From Paraconiothyrium sp. Pb-2020 (lineage: Eukaryota; Ascomycota; Dothideomycetes; Pleosporales; Didymosphaeriaceae): a stretch of DNA of 64,000 bases. Both the position numbers and the translations under genes were made by a program. Each line of letters begins with the position of its first letter. Within the stretch, counting starts at the first letter, position 1. This document shows, piece by piece, positions 20,238-31,448 of the stretch. The notes under the pieces were generated by a model. The model made no database searches. It had not been told where the DNA came from and saw nothing but the letters and a program-made list of their open reading frames with translations. The stretch is from positions 4,216,001 through 4,280,000 of the forward strand of contig JAJUBI010000006.1 of the NCBI GenBank assembly GCA_022419385.1, read 5' to 3'.

Positions 20238-21337
20238 ATGTCATACTTCTTCTCCACACCCGTGGACATCGACATTGTCCTCGAGGACTCGGACGACCGT
20301 CAGACCGTTGATGTGAAGCTCGACAAGAACCGCAAAGAGAAGGTCCCGCTTTACCTCGATGGCGAATCTGTCAAGGGACAGGTCACCATCAGGCCTAAAG
20401 ATGGCAAGCGGCTAGAACACACAGGCATCAAGGTGCAATTCATCGGCACAATTGGTGCGTCTGCCTATTCTCCCCTCGTCGCAACATACACGCGCCAGTA
20501 CTGATGAACCGTCGCATGCAGAGATGTTCTTTGACCGCGGAAATCACCACGAGTTCCTTTCGCTCGGTCAGGAATTGGCAGCACCGGGCGAGCTGCAGCA
20601 TCCCCAAACCTTCGATTTCAACTTCAAGAACGTCGAGAAACAATACGAATCCTACAATGGCATCAACGTCAAGCTACGCTACTTCATGCGCGTCACAGTG
20701 TCACGCCGGATGGCAGATGTGGTTAGGGAGAAGGATCTTTGGGTATATTCATACCGGATACCACCAGAGACGAATAGCTCGATTAAGATGGACGTTGGCA
20801 TTGAGGACTGTCTGCACATTGAGTTCGAATACTCAAAGTCGAAATATCATCTGAAAGATGTCATTGTCGGGAGGATATACTTTTTGTTAGTGCGGTTAAA
20901 GATCAAGCACATGGAGCTTTCCATTATCCGGAGAGAAACAACGGGAACGGCGCCAAATCAGTACAACGAGAGCGAAACGCTCGTACGCTTCGAGATCATG
21001 GACGGCTCGCCATCGAGGGGTAGGTCCTGGTAACCGAGAACTTGAATCGCTGCTAACAGACGGTTAGGTGAAACCATCCCCATCCGGCTATTCCTGGGCG
21101 GATTTGACCTGACCCCCACGTTCCGAGAGGTGAATAAGAAGTATTCTACGCGATACTATCTCAGTCTTGTCCTTATCGACGAAGGTATGTGCCTACGAGG
21201 TGTATTAGCGATGACCAAGCTAATATTGTGCAGACGCGCGACGATATTTCAAACAGTCGGAGATTGTGCTTTTCCGACAAGCTCCCGAGGGATTGACATT
21301 AGCGCAGGAGCAGAACAAGCTCATGGCAGTATCTTGA
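20238..21337 (+). CDS. VPS26: Retromer subunit VPS26
   Basis: Arrestin-fold subunit of the cargo-selective retromer trimer (VPS26-VPS29-VPS35) that retrieves receptors from endosomes to the Golgi. Exons 20238-20454, 20522-21019, 21068-21184, 21234-21337; all junctions in frame; 311 residues. The N-terminal arrestin lobe begins MSYFFSTPVDIDIVLEDSDD and contains LYLDGESVKGQVTIRPKDGK and HTGIKVQFIGTIEMFFDRGN (first intron in this last segment). It is followed by FNFKNVEKQYESYNGINVKL, YFMRVTVSRRM and HIEFEYSKSKYHLKDVIVG. The C-terminal lobe has LKIKHMELSIIRRETTG, GETIPIRLFLGGFDLTPTF, NKKYSTRYYLSLVLIDE and RRYFKQSEIVLFRQAPEG. Full length for the family and very well conserved. VPS25 of the ESCRT pathway lies 5 kb away, but the two genes do not share a promoter. 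Confidence 0.97.
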
Positions 21338-22333
21338 GGTCCTCCCAAAGCCCTAGACATGATTCTGAAATAGAACGCGCCGGTGACGCACTTTGCTTGG
21401 CTCTAAGCTCCAGTCGACACAACACCACATACGCTGTGTTAACGCACGCCGAGTATCGAATTATGCCTGACTTGCGAACTAGCTGTCGACGTCGCTTTTG
21501 GTATACATAGTGCGGGTACAAATACCAGACTAGGCAAGCAGATAATGTACGACACTTCTCGAAAGTGGTAATTTTCCCCGATCGCTCACTCTTGCATCCT
21601 GCCCGTCAACTGCTTCGGTTGTTATGTAATACCATATCTCCGGAGCTGAAGCTGCATGGGGAGGGAGTAATTATCCATGTCGAAATCTCCGATGCTCCAG
21701 ATTGGCCGCTTGCGGCACGTGACCGGACGCATGCAAGTCCCCGTGGTGCGATTCCACTCATAGTTCGTCGGATAAGCACTACACAACGCCTTGCCTAGTT
21801 CTACCTCCCGGGTCAACGATGTTTGCAATATCACTAACGTGCTATTGAGTAGATTATCATAGAACAGGTTTTGAATCTGAACTCGTCACAGCAGCAGGCG
21901 TTGGAATGCATCGCATATCGGGCAAGGACAGCTGTTTCTATCCTCCACTTTGCTTATGCATTACTCTGATGTCGCTTAGCCGCTGTCTCCTTCGCTGAAC
22001 AGAATGTATGACTCAAAGACACCGACGAAAATTCGTCTCTTTCGATACGCCAGTCACCAATTTGGAGGAAGGCGGGAAAGGCTATCCACGTGTGTGCGGT
22101 GCAAGATGTCGAGCCTACTCGTACTGCCAGTCTTATTTCGAGGGTCAAGTTTTATGCCTCTATAACAAGTCTACTTTCCCTGTTAGCTCAAGGAAAGCAC
22201 TTGCTTGGGTATCGAGCTCCGTTTGGTAGGAGCAGTCGCAACACGACGACCATGACAAAATTTCACTTACACCGCCGCATCCTCAATACCTACCATCCTA
22301 GTCCATTCCTTACCATCCTAACAACCCGCAGCT
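21338..22333. other. Intergenic, no gene seen
   Basis: About 1 kb after VPS26. Open frames below 90 codons with no domain. Upstream of the broken SMP-30-like frame; no promoter motif identified. Confidence 0.45.
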
Positions 22334-23515
22334 ATGGCTTTCAGGCAGAGCAATAAGCCTAGGACGCGCTGGCCTTGGATTACTCCACTCGTCAATCTTC
22401 CACCTCCAGCATCAGTCTCCAAGATCATTCAACACTCGCCCACCGACCTGCTCCTGGCTATGCACCATCCACCCGAATTGCGTCGCCTTGATGTTGATAC
22501 TAGAGCCAGAAGGAATGATCCGGAAAACAGGAGGGCATGGCAGACGCTACACAAATTCAGTGGAGAGGTCAAGTCGTGCCATGGAATGACAAGGTTAGAC
22601 CGTTGGCGGTACGCAATCATCACCAGCGAGGATGAGATGAATACGCTAGTCAACCCATACAGAATTGAGTTGACTCTGAAGAAAGGACGATGCAGCATCT
22701 GGATCGCTGACCTGAAGAGGTGGGAAACGGGGAACGGATGGGTGGAGGCAAGGAAATTGGTGGACGCACCGTTTGCCGGCTCCTTGAGGGGAATAATCAC
22801 ACTTCCCTTGGCTCCTCCAGCTCCACCGTTCTCATCTCTCAACCCGAGAGAGCTGGCTCGTCTTCCACATGTGCTAGTCTCGGACGCTACGCAAGGCAGG
22901 ATCTACATCCTCGATACCAACAACGGCCGAGGTGCAGTCTAGTTCGCGCATTCCAGCATGGAACCTGTTGTACGAGCGAAACCGGGCTTTCACCATCCGT
23001 CCCTCGGAATTACTGCTCTTACCTGCCACCGTGGTACCGTATACTACTTGAATACATCCGCAGGGTCCATACACTGCCTTGGGCTTCGGTCCAGCAATTT
23101 CTTGCCATGGGAGGCTGTACCCTCAACCTTGGTGCGCTTTAATCTCAAGCATCGCAGCCTCTTCGGCACTACAGAGCTACCTGCTTGCACAGATTTCATT
23201 GTTCGAGGAACATTTGGGCCTGAGGTCCTGTTGGCCAGTCCGGAAGCGGGGATCGTACGGGCACACTGGCATTACAGGTGGATGGGACGAGTAGGAGGGC
23301 AATGGTACTTCCACACTATGAGACGCAAGCTTCCGATCACGTCCAGATCTAATATCATATCGATCGCGATCGACGAGAGAGCGCACAATCCGTGGGTAAT
23401 TGGTTATACCAGGTTGTGGGTTGGAACTGCGAGCAAGCCACCACGAAGTAGCAAGAAGCAGCCAGTAGGTGGAAAAGTCACTTGCGTTGAAGGGACGTTC
23501 CACGGCATCATCTGA
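22334..23515 (+). pseudogene. SMP-30/gluconolactonase-like beta-propeller gene with internal stop
   Basis: One reading frame of 394 codons is open except for a single TAG at 22940-22942. The upstream half (202 codons) and the downstream half (ATG at 22958) are in the same frame. Content is that of a fungal six-bladed SMP-30/NHL-like propeller: an N-terminal SVSKIIQHSPTDLLLAMHHP strand pair, CHGMTRLDRWRYAIITSE, CSIWIADLKRW, HVLVSDATQGRIYILDTNNG, then after the stop GITALTCHRGTVYYLNTSAG and PEVLLASPEAGIVRAHW. No intron of acceptable size removes the TAG. No signal peptide is seen, although many relatives are secreted. A TGG-to-TAG change is a simple explanation because a Trp often follows the GAV segment. 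It could instead be a sequencing error or two short proteins; I favour a recent pseudogene. Confidence 0.6.
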
Positions 23516-24346
23516 AGCGTTGGTTTGAGGTCTGAGTAGAGTCGGCAATTACCTATTATTAGATTGGTAGCTATGGAGCTGAATCATGACGGTGGGCGAA
23601 CAGCGTCCATGGGAATCTCTCAATCGTATAAACCTCTATGTTAACCTAGGACTTTCTATACAACCGCCAATTGAATCGTGGATCAGACGTTCCTGGTGGC
23701 CATAAAGGTGTTCCATTTCGGAGGACAACAGAAACCCGGTCCAAGAGGATGCGATCATTGATCGAAGACAGCTTCCGTTCTAGCTTGCAATAATCCGAGC
23801 TGTAGAGTAGCCTATAGATGCTGCAAGGTTCCCCGTGTATGCAGCGGAATGGCGGTTAGTGGTTCTCATCCCTGCGTGATCGGGGACGTTCGCTCTTGTT
23901 CGCGTGATTGGACTCCGCCACTCAGCGGCGGGCAACCTTGCAGCAAAGACGACTCCGAGACTACTGACACATCTTCCCCAGGAGCCAGGCCGCTTGTTCT
24001 AACTCCACACATCGCCGCTGAACCGCCATCCACATCGTCCGTCGTTGCCCCAGCCAGAACAGAGTCATTCACAAGTGCAGATCGCGATACACCTAGGATA
24101 ACTGTGCCGAGATAAGCACGGGCCCGCATAAATCGAACGTCATTGATCACATCGCAGCTGGGGCTCTTGCGCAGACCGACCCAGGACAGCAGCGACCATG
24201 ATTGAAGGCACTCGACGTCGCTTTCTATACCACCTAAACTCGCGCTGGATCTACGGCAAAGTTGTGAGTCGCACGAACGCCGCCCGTGTGAGCACAAACT
24301 GACCCGCGCGCAGCCACTCCTTCACGCCGCCGTATTCCTCCTCCAG
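23516..24346. other. Intergenic / 5' region of the Mpv17-family gene
   Basis: No independent gene seen. Near its end, an ATG at 24199 with a possible 60-nt intron could form an upstream in-frame extension of the Mpv17-family gene (see findings). Confidence 0.45.
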
Positions 24347-25331
24347 ATGGCCGCCGTTTCTCTCTTGACGAGGAAATTTAATTCCTACTATGCACAGCGA
24401 CCAGGTATGCAAAAGCACACGCCTATCAAGCGCTCCGACTGATGGATGGACCAGTACTTACTACTATGATCACCAACGCCGTACGTCCCTGTCCCCTGCT
24501 TCGCACTGTTCCCTGCTTCGCACAATAGCAGACATTCGCTACCTCATGCGTCTTTCGCTTTGATGGGCTAAAATAGCGCGTCCTTCGTCGCTAAACTTTT
24601 CGGATAGGATAAAGATGGTCGCTAATATCTCTGCAGGTGTTGGGAGGCATAGCGGATACAGTAGCACAGACGTTGACCGCGGTGCGGCAGCGTGCAGTGC
24701 GCAAGGGCGATAAAGACGATTTCCTAGCGATCGAGATTCATGAATTAGACAGGCGGAACCCTTTCTCTGAGCGCGACCTCATCCCCGACTCGAAATTACT
24801 ACCTCCCCCATTCGACTTTGAACGTCTGACACGTTTCATGTCATATGGTTTCCTAATGGCACCTGTACAACACAAGTGGTTCGGGTTCCTCACGAGGACG
24901 TTCCCCATCACCAAGACCTCTGCCATGGTTCCCGCGTTGAAGCGCATGGCTCTAGACCAGCTAATGTTCGCTCCAGTCGGTATGTCGACCTCTTGGTAGT
25001 GTACAGGAGTTTCCCGCTGATATTCGCACTAGGTCTGGCTTGTTTCTTCACCTTTATGACTGTTGCAGAAGGCGGTGGCAAGCGTGCCGTTGCTCGCAAG
25101 TTCCAGGACATCTATATCCCATCTCTGAAAGCCAACTACCTGGTCTGGCCGGCAGTGCAGATCATCAATTTCCGCGTTATGCCTGTTCAATTCCAGATTG
25201 TATGTCGAATCCTTTGTCAATGCCCAACTTTCGCGGAAGCTAATAGTTGATGCCAGCCCTTTGTTTCCACCATTGGTATCGCTTGGACCGCCTACCTCTC
25301 CCTCACCAACTCGGCTGAGGAGGCTTCTTAA
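24347..25331 (+). CDS. Mpv17/PMP22 family inner-membrane protein (Sym1-like)
   Basis: Small four-helix membrane protein of the Mpv17/PMP22/Sym1 family, found in the mitochondrial inner membrane or peroxisomes; yeast Sym1 supports respiration under heat and ethanol stress. Exons 24347-24404, 24455-24480, 24637-24979, 25033-25199, 25257-25331 give 222 residues. The 26-nt second exon is supported because it rebuilds RPVLTTMITNAVLGGIADTV, the family N-terminus. Later marks: RLTRFMSYGFLMAPVQHKWF, MALDQLMFAPVGLACFFTFM, and the C-terminal signature NYLVWPAVQIINFRVMPVQF followed by FVSTIGIAWTAYLSLTNS. A loop of about 45 residues rich in Arg, Asp and Lys between the first two helices is longer than in yeast. 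Start chosen to match family length; an upstream spliced start is possible. Organelle cannot be decided from sequence. Confidence 0.9.
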
Positions 25332-26216
25332 AGTCTCAACTACCGCCTACGAATTTCCTTTGCGGTCAGGTTCAGCAGTGTAAAATACGTAGAGGCATCA
25401 CTGGTTGTGAGCCAAGCATACTGGAGTTACAAATTGAGTTTCACGCGCAGAGCGCACTTGCATACTGTACCGGATTGGTAGCAGCTTGGCGTTTGGGGAT
25501 GGACGGCGCATTCAATGGATTATGGCTCGGTGACACCTTCATGTCTATACTCCTTAGCTAGAGATAACGGCGTATACTTAATATCAGGATTTGAGGCTCT
25601 TGTGATGTTAAGAAGCTGTTTTGGTTTCCGCGCTTCTGCACTCTCGGCCGCGGCGCACCCGGCATGCAAGACATCGAAAAGTGGAACCATCACGCTACAG
25701 AGAGATTTGCGCGTGCTTCGAGGCATCAAGTTACCACAAGCACAGGCTAGCTGCAGGTATTGGAGACTCCATCAGGCGTCAAGTTATACCAGGAGGCGTC
25801 AAAATGTTAAGGCGCAATCGGCCACTCAAGCAGAAGTAATGTAACCGCCCTTATTAAGAAGAACATAAATTGTCGCTTTAAGTCTGATTGCCTGTATTGA
25901 CGAATGACCGCGGATCTCCTGATGCCAATTGCTTTTCCCTGCATTCCGATAAGGATCCGAGCAGCAGGCGTTTTGCGTGAAGGTGGGCTGAAGCTTGCCC
26001 CACCATTCAACTCTAGCCCCGCGTATGACATAGACCCATTCAACAACAAACCCTGCGTCTGCACCAGCTTCGCTGTTTCTAACGTGAGTAGCCCCTAGCT
26101 CCCGTCAATCCTCTCGGGAACCATATTTGAGCCAACTCCGCTCTACAAAACCCTAGCTTTTCCCTCCATTGATAGACAGACTGACATCCCCTCCACCACA
26201 GTACTCGCGACACACA
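25332..26216. other. Intergenic / PGK promoter
   Basis: About 0.9 kb upstream of phosphoglycerate kinase. The last 120 nt are pyrimidine-rich (ctagcttttccctccattg, atcccctccaccaca), a common feature of strongly expressed fungal genes. No TATA box at a standard distance was found. Confidence 0.5.
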
Positions 26217-27580
26217 ATGTCTCTCTCCAACAAGCTCTCCATTTCCGACGTCGACGTCAAGGGCAAGCGTGTGCTAGTCCGTGTATGTCAAGTTCCCTTT
26301 GCCCTCCCATCCCGAAGCAATTGAGCTCTGATACGTTCAATAGGTTGACTTCAATGTTCCCCTTGACGGAGACAAGATCACCAACAACCAGCGCATCGTC
26401 GGTGCCCTCCCCACCATCAAGTATGCCATCGACCAGGGCGCCAAAGCGGTCATCCTCATGTCGCACCTCGGCCGCCCAGACGGAAAGCCCAACCCGAAGT
26501 ACAGTCTCAAGCCGGTAGTTCCCGAGCTCGAGAAGCTATTGGGCAAGAAGGTCATCTTCACCGAGGACTGCGTCGGCAAACAGGTCGAGGACACGGTTAA
26601 TAGCGCAAGCGATGGTCAGGTGATCCTTTTGGAGAACTTGCGATTCCATGCTGAGGAAGAGGGAAGCAGCAAGGATGCAGAGGGCAAGAAGGTTAAGGCG
26701 GATAAGGCGAAGGTGGACGAGTTCAGGAAGGGCTTGACCGCTTTGGGGGATATTTACATCAGTAAGTATACACAAATTCTTATGACATAAGGATGAAAGC
26801 TGATCAATGGTAGACGACGCGTTCGGGACCGCCCACCGCGCTCACAGCTCCATGGTAGGTGTCGACCTCCCGCAAAAGGCCTCCGGTTTCCTCGTCAAGA
26901 AGGAACTCGAGTACTTCGCCAAAGCGCTCGAGAACCCCGCGCGCCCCTTCCTCGCCATCCTCGGCGGCGCCAAGGTATCCGACAAGATCCAGCTCATCGA
27001 CAACCTCCTCGACAAGGTCAACACGCTTATCATCTGCGGCGGCATGTCCTTTACCTTCAAGAAGACGCTCGAGAATGTAAAGATTGGTGACAGCTTGTTT
27101 GATGAGAACGGTAGCAAGACGGTCGGCGACCTGGTCGAGAAGGCGAAGAAGAACAACGTCAAGATTGTGCTGCCCGTCGACTACATTACTGCGGATAAGT
27201 TCTCCAAGGACGCGCAGACTGGGTATGCCGAGGACAAGGACGGCATTCCGGACGGCTGGATGGGTCTGGACTGCGGCGAGAAGTCGATCAAGCTGTACAA
27301 GGAGACCATTGACGAGGCGAAGACCATTCTCTGGAACGGCCCCCCAGGCGTCTTCGAGTTTGAGAAGTTCGCCAACGGCACAAAGGCTACCATGGACGCT
27401 GCCGTCAATGCAGCACAGAACGGCAAGATTGTTATTATTGGCGGTGGTGACACTGCTACGGTTGCGGCCAAGTACGGTGTTGAGGACAAGCTATCGCACG
27501 TATCGACTGGCGGTGGTGCGTCGCTCGAACTCCTTGAGGGCAAGGACCTGCCTGGCGTGTCGGCGCTGTCATCGAAGTAA
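26217..27580 (+). CDS. PGK1: Phosphoglycerate kinase
   Basis: Glycolytic enzyme transferring phosphate from 1,3-bisphosphoglycerate to ADP; cytosolic monomer. Exons 26217-26282, 26344-26761, 26814-27580 (introns 61 and 52 nt) give 416 residues, the usual fungal length. The first intron splits VLVRVDFNVPLDGDKITNNQ, the substrate-binding N-lobe motif. Also visible: MSHLGRPDGKPN, LLENLRFHAEEEG, NDAFGTAHRAHSSMVG, the hinge segment LAILGGAKVSDKIQLI, WNGPPGVFEFEKF, the nucleotide loop IIGGGDTATVAAKYG and STGGGASLELLEGKDLPGV near the C-terminus. Codon choice is strongly biased to C-ending codons compared with neighbours, in keeping with high expression. The start ATG follows CACACA directly. Convergent with Sem1 downstream. 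Confidence 0.98.
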
Positions 27581-27853
27581 GTAGATCATGCTTGCTATGA
27601 AAGTGGATAGGCTCAAAATAGATCGGAAGGGGTTCTTCGAGGTGATGATGTATGATTTTGGCTCTTCTCAAGCTCGATAAAATCGACTAGTACTTTTGAC
27701 ATAGTCTGATGTCCATAATGACATGGGATCTTTAAACTGAGCTCCGCCTAATGATTTTCGCTCGTTTCCTCCATCCCGTTCATTCGTGTCCAATCATACG
27801 TCCTAAGCCTCGAAGCTGCCTGCATGCGGTGGTATACGCGCTCGTGCCGTCCC

Positions 27854-28258
27854 TCACTTCGTCTGCCCTAGTTTCTTGAGCTCTTCCCTACAATCCAATC
27901 ATTAGCCCAACTCCTCTATACACAACCTCAACCCCACTCACCTCAACTGCACCGCGAACTCATCACTCGTATCGTCATCATCCCAGCTCTCCTCCCAGAG
28001 ATGTGTGTTGCCTCCGGGGATTTGGGTGTCCTCCTCCGTCCAGTCTGCCATCTGTCAGCATAATCCTCCCAGACGTATGAAATCTTTCTAGTCTTGGTTT
28101 GCCAGGGCTTGTGTACCTTCGGCGGGAAAGTCTTCGAACTCGTCGTCCTCTTCTAGCTGTGCGGCGGGCTTCTTCTCAACGGCGGGCTCGCCGTTCTTGG
28201 ACTTGTCGTCGACGACAGCCTTTGTGGTTGAGGCGGGGCCTTGTGCAGCTCCGGACAT
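27854..28258 (-). CDS. SEM1: 26S proteasome subunit Sem1/DSS1
   Basis: Tiny acidic, intrinsically disordered protein that stabilises the proteasome lid (Rpn3-Rpn7) and, in other complexes, works with TREX-2 and BRCA2-type partners. Exons (minus) 28258-28117, 28044-27942, 27887-27854 give 92 residues. All junctions are GT-AG (introns 72 and 54 nt) and restore frame. The diagnostic motif is EEDDEFEDFPAEDWTEEDTQ, with its second Asp rebuilt at the first splice, followed by HLWEESWDDDDTSDEFAVQL and the C-terminal helix REELKKLGQ. The two Trp-containing acidic blocks are the conserved binding sites. The N-terminal 35 residues (Ala/Lys-rich) are variable in the family. No single reading frame reveals this gene; it appears only after splicing. 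Convergent with PGK and divergent from Iml2. Confidence 0.95.
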
Positions 28259-28837
28259 TGTGATCGGGTGAAGAGCGTGCTTCGGGTCGTTATGTGCGGG
28301 GATTCGTAAGCTTGGTGTTGATGCGATGCGGCTCTGATGGCGGCGGCGATCAACGCGGGCGCTGATTGATAGCTTGGCAGGTCACGTGCTGTTCAGGGTC
28401 CCGATCAGTTATCCCTTCTGGTTCTCTAAAAACCACACCAAATTCAAGGCATTTTAGGGCTGCCAGCTCAGAGTATAGCTTGCAAACCCGGCCATCATAC
28501 AAATGTCTACATCTCATCTTCAAGCGGCTCTATCCAGCAAATGCTCTCGTTTGAAGGCCATCCCATTCGGGCCAATTGATCGCCCGGCAGTCCTGCGAAT
28601 TCGGTCCGTGCCCTACACGCCGCAGTGACGTACGAACAACTGTTTCGGTGTTGTCGGAGGATGCCAACGATGGTCCGGTATATGTGAAGGCAGTATGTAA
28701 GCACGGTAGATGGCCCACAGCTGTTAATTTTGTTCGGATGTCGATGCTGTCCTCTCCCACCGAAATCCCACGCCTTCTGCTTGTCGTGCCCCTCGCTGTG
28801 CCCCGCGGATAGGACGGTGACCGCGAAACCGAGCAAG
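28259..28837. other. Intergenic, divergent promoters of Sem1 and Iml2
   Basis: 579 nt shared 5' region. Open frames here overlap on both strands and carry no domain. No TATA box at a standard distance was recognised. Confidence 0.5.
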
Positions 28838-31448
28838 ATGTTGAAAGTTGGCGGATGGCTGGGCGGTGCGAAGCACAAGATAACCCATGGGCAAACGAGG
28901 AGCCTGACTGCTCTAGATGAGCTTACGCAGAGTGAGTCGTGCTGGGTAAAGTGTCGCGTGCAGGACGGCTAACCACCGCAGTCGAGGATGCAATGTCTGG
29001 TACGAATACAAATGGCATTGTGCCCAAGATGGTGTATTACAATTAACATGATGCGATCACAGCTGTTACTTATATCATGAATGACGATGTCGACGCCGCC
29101 GAAGAACATCTTAGCAAAGGGAGCTCGCCGTTTCACCAGGTACACTACGCTTCCGAGCTGCTCCGAGGGATCCTATCTGCGAATAGAAACTTACACAGGT
29201 CTAGCTCGGAAAAGGCGTTGTGACGTTTATGAGAGCTACTCTAGGCTTCGAGCAGGAGATCATAAAAGAAGGTCTGCTTTTACTATGCAGGCCTACTTGC
29301 ACAGCGCTGATACATAGGACACAGCTTCCGAACAATTATCCAATGCCGAAGCCACCGCCTACGAGAACCAGCGCCGAGCTCACCGCGACTCCAGCGCTTA
29401 CCAATCGCCGATCTACCCAGCTGGAACCGAATACGCTGTCTGCCTAGCTGAGGCGCAGCTCATGAGCGCCATCGTCGGGGTGCTGAATGAGAGTTTGACA
29501 GAGGCTATTAAGAGCTTCTACAAGCTGAGAAAAGCATATCTGACACTGGAAGGTGTCTTGGATGAGGAGAAGAAGTTCCTGAAGGAGAGGAGTACAAGTA
29601 GCCTCGGATCCACAGGCTCAGCTGGATCGTCGAGACCTGCTTCTAGGGCTTCAGCGAGGCGTGGGAGTCCACTTGTCTCACAATCCCTCGCGCCGGAGAA
29701 GAGTGCTGCTGCTGCGTCGAGTACAAGCATAGACAAGGCGAAGGATAAGGAGAACACGAAACCAGCACCAGCACCAGCGCCAGCGCCAGCGCCACCCCAA
29801 GCCTCGGCGGAGAATGAAAGGGGAAGAGCAAATCAGGATGACGATGATGACGATTTCGATTTCGTCGATGCGGACGAAGATCACGACGATGTGCCGACTC
29901 CAATGGAATACATGGGTCACCTTAACGTACCCGCAGAAAAAGGACAGACAGTAGAGCTTGACAGTTCTCAAAAAGAATTGGATCTTAACGCAAGCTCAGC
30001 GAAAAACCTGCCCCCTACGGACGAGATTTTGGATACATCTGTCCCGGACGCAGTCGACGACTTCGAGCAGTTGACGTTAGCGGAAACCGTGAAAGCAAAT
30101 GAAGACGTTTCGCTCTTCGGAGACCACCCCGTGGATCTCTTCATCATCTCTGGCTCAAACTTCTGTTTCGGTATTCTCCTGTTAATGATCTCGATGGTTC
30201 CGCCAGCCTTCTCAACCTTACTGAAAATCGTCGGATTCAAAGGCGACCGGGAACGCGGCATTCAGATGCTGTGGCAAGCGACCAAATTCCACAACATCCA
30301 CGGTGCCATGGCTGGACTCGTACTTTTCATGTACTACCAAGGCATCGTAGGTTTCTGTGATGTGATACCACAGACAGGGGAGGGCTCGTACCCACGAGCA
30401 CGGTGCAAGGCACTTCTGACCGAAATGCGGAAACGGTATCCGGAGAGTCATCTTTGGTTGTTGGAAGAGGCACGTATGCTTGCAACAGAAAAGGAGCTCG
30501 AAAAGTCAGTCGAGTTCGCCGCCAACACCAAGTCATCTAAGCTTCAACAGCTCGAAGCACTGGGTTGGTTCGAGCGAGCGCTACATACCATGTACATGCA
30601 TGACTACGAAGCTACCTCTGCCGCGTTTCTCAAATGCATTACCCTGAACAACTGGAGCCACGGATTGTATTATTACATCTGCGGTGCCTGCCATGTTGAG
30701 CTCTACCGCCGCGATAAGTCATCCCATCCCGATGCTGCAAAAGTCCATGCCGCCAAAGCTGTCGAGCACTTCCAGCGCGTGGCCGCCAACACCGGGAAGA
30801 AGCGTTTCATGGCCCGCCAACTACCGTTTGACGTTTTCGTCAACCGCAAAATTGCAAAATGGGAAGAGCGCGCCAAAGAGTGGAAGTGCGAGTTTATCGA
30901 TGCCATCGGTGTCTCACCCCTCGAAGAGATCATATACTTCTGGAATGGCTACAAACGCATGCGGAATCACCACATCGACACCTCGCTAGCGAATCTTGCC
31001 TGGAGCGAAAGCGCAGAGAACCCGCATTGGGCGAAGGAATCGCTCGACGAGAAGGGCATCTTGGCTTTGCTTCGCGCAGCATGTTTGAGGAGTAAAGGTG
31101 AGACGGACAAAGCAAAAGAGACGATACAGAAGAAAATTATATCGCATGACAGGGCGCTCTTCAAGGGACATAATAAGGATTCGTGGACCGCGCCGTGTGC
31201 GAGATACGAGATGGCTGCTAATATTTGGCGGGAGGCAGATAAGGATGGACGACCGGAAGAGCATAGAGAGATGCTGGAGGAGTGCAAGAAGTATCTTTTA
31301 GAGGTGAGTGGGTGGGAAAGCTATGATTTGGATGCTAGGTAAGTTCAGCTCCCGTGGACGATCGCGCTCGTACTAAGTGTTGGGTAGAATTGGGATGAAG
31401 GTTACGACGGCGAAGAATACATTGAAGAGATATGGTATTGAACTATAG
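28838..31448 (+). CDS. IML2: Iml2 / TTC39-family TPR protein (DUF3808)
   Basis: Fungal member of the Iml2/TTC39 family; yeast Iml2 interacts with lipid droplets and helps clear cytosolic inclusion bodies. Six exons inferred: 28838-28931, 28982-28999, 29063-29139, 29205-29271, 29325-31338, 31388-31448; 776 residues. Each splice rebuilds a family segment, for example FHQLGKGVVTFMRATLGFEQ and SSAYQSPIYPAGTEYAVCLA. The 18-nt second exon is unusually small but keeps frame. Core: MSAIVGVLNESLTEAIKSFY, then a low-complexity insert of about 120 residues with an Ala-Pro run and Asp-rich tract, then FIISGSNFCFGILLLMISMV, PPAFSTLLKIVGFKGDRERG and TPR-like helices to the C-terminus (RIGMKVTTAKNTLKRYG). 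The start is the ATG before LKVGGWLGGAKHK. Head-to-head with Sem1. Confidence 0.92.

Noticed and set aside
27084..27584. 166-codon Arg/Ser/Thr-rich plus frame overlapping PGK
   Set aside because: Shadow frame of a gene with strong codon bias.
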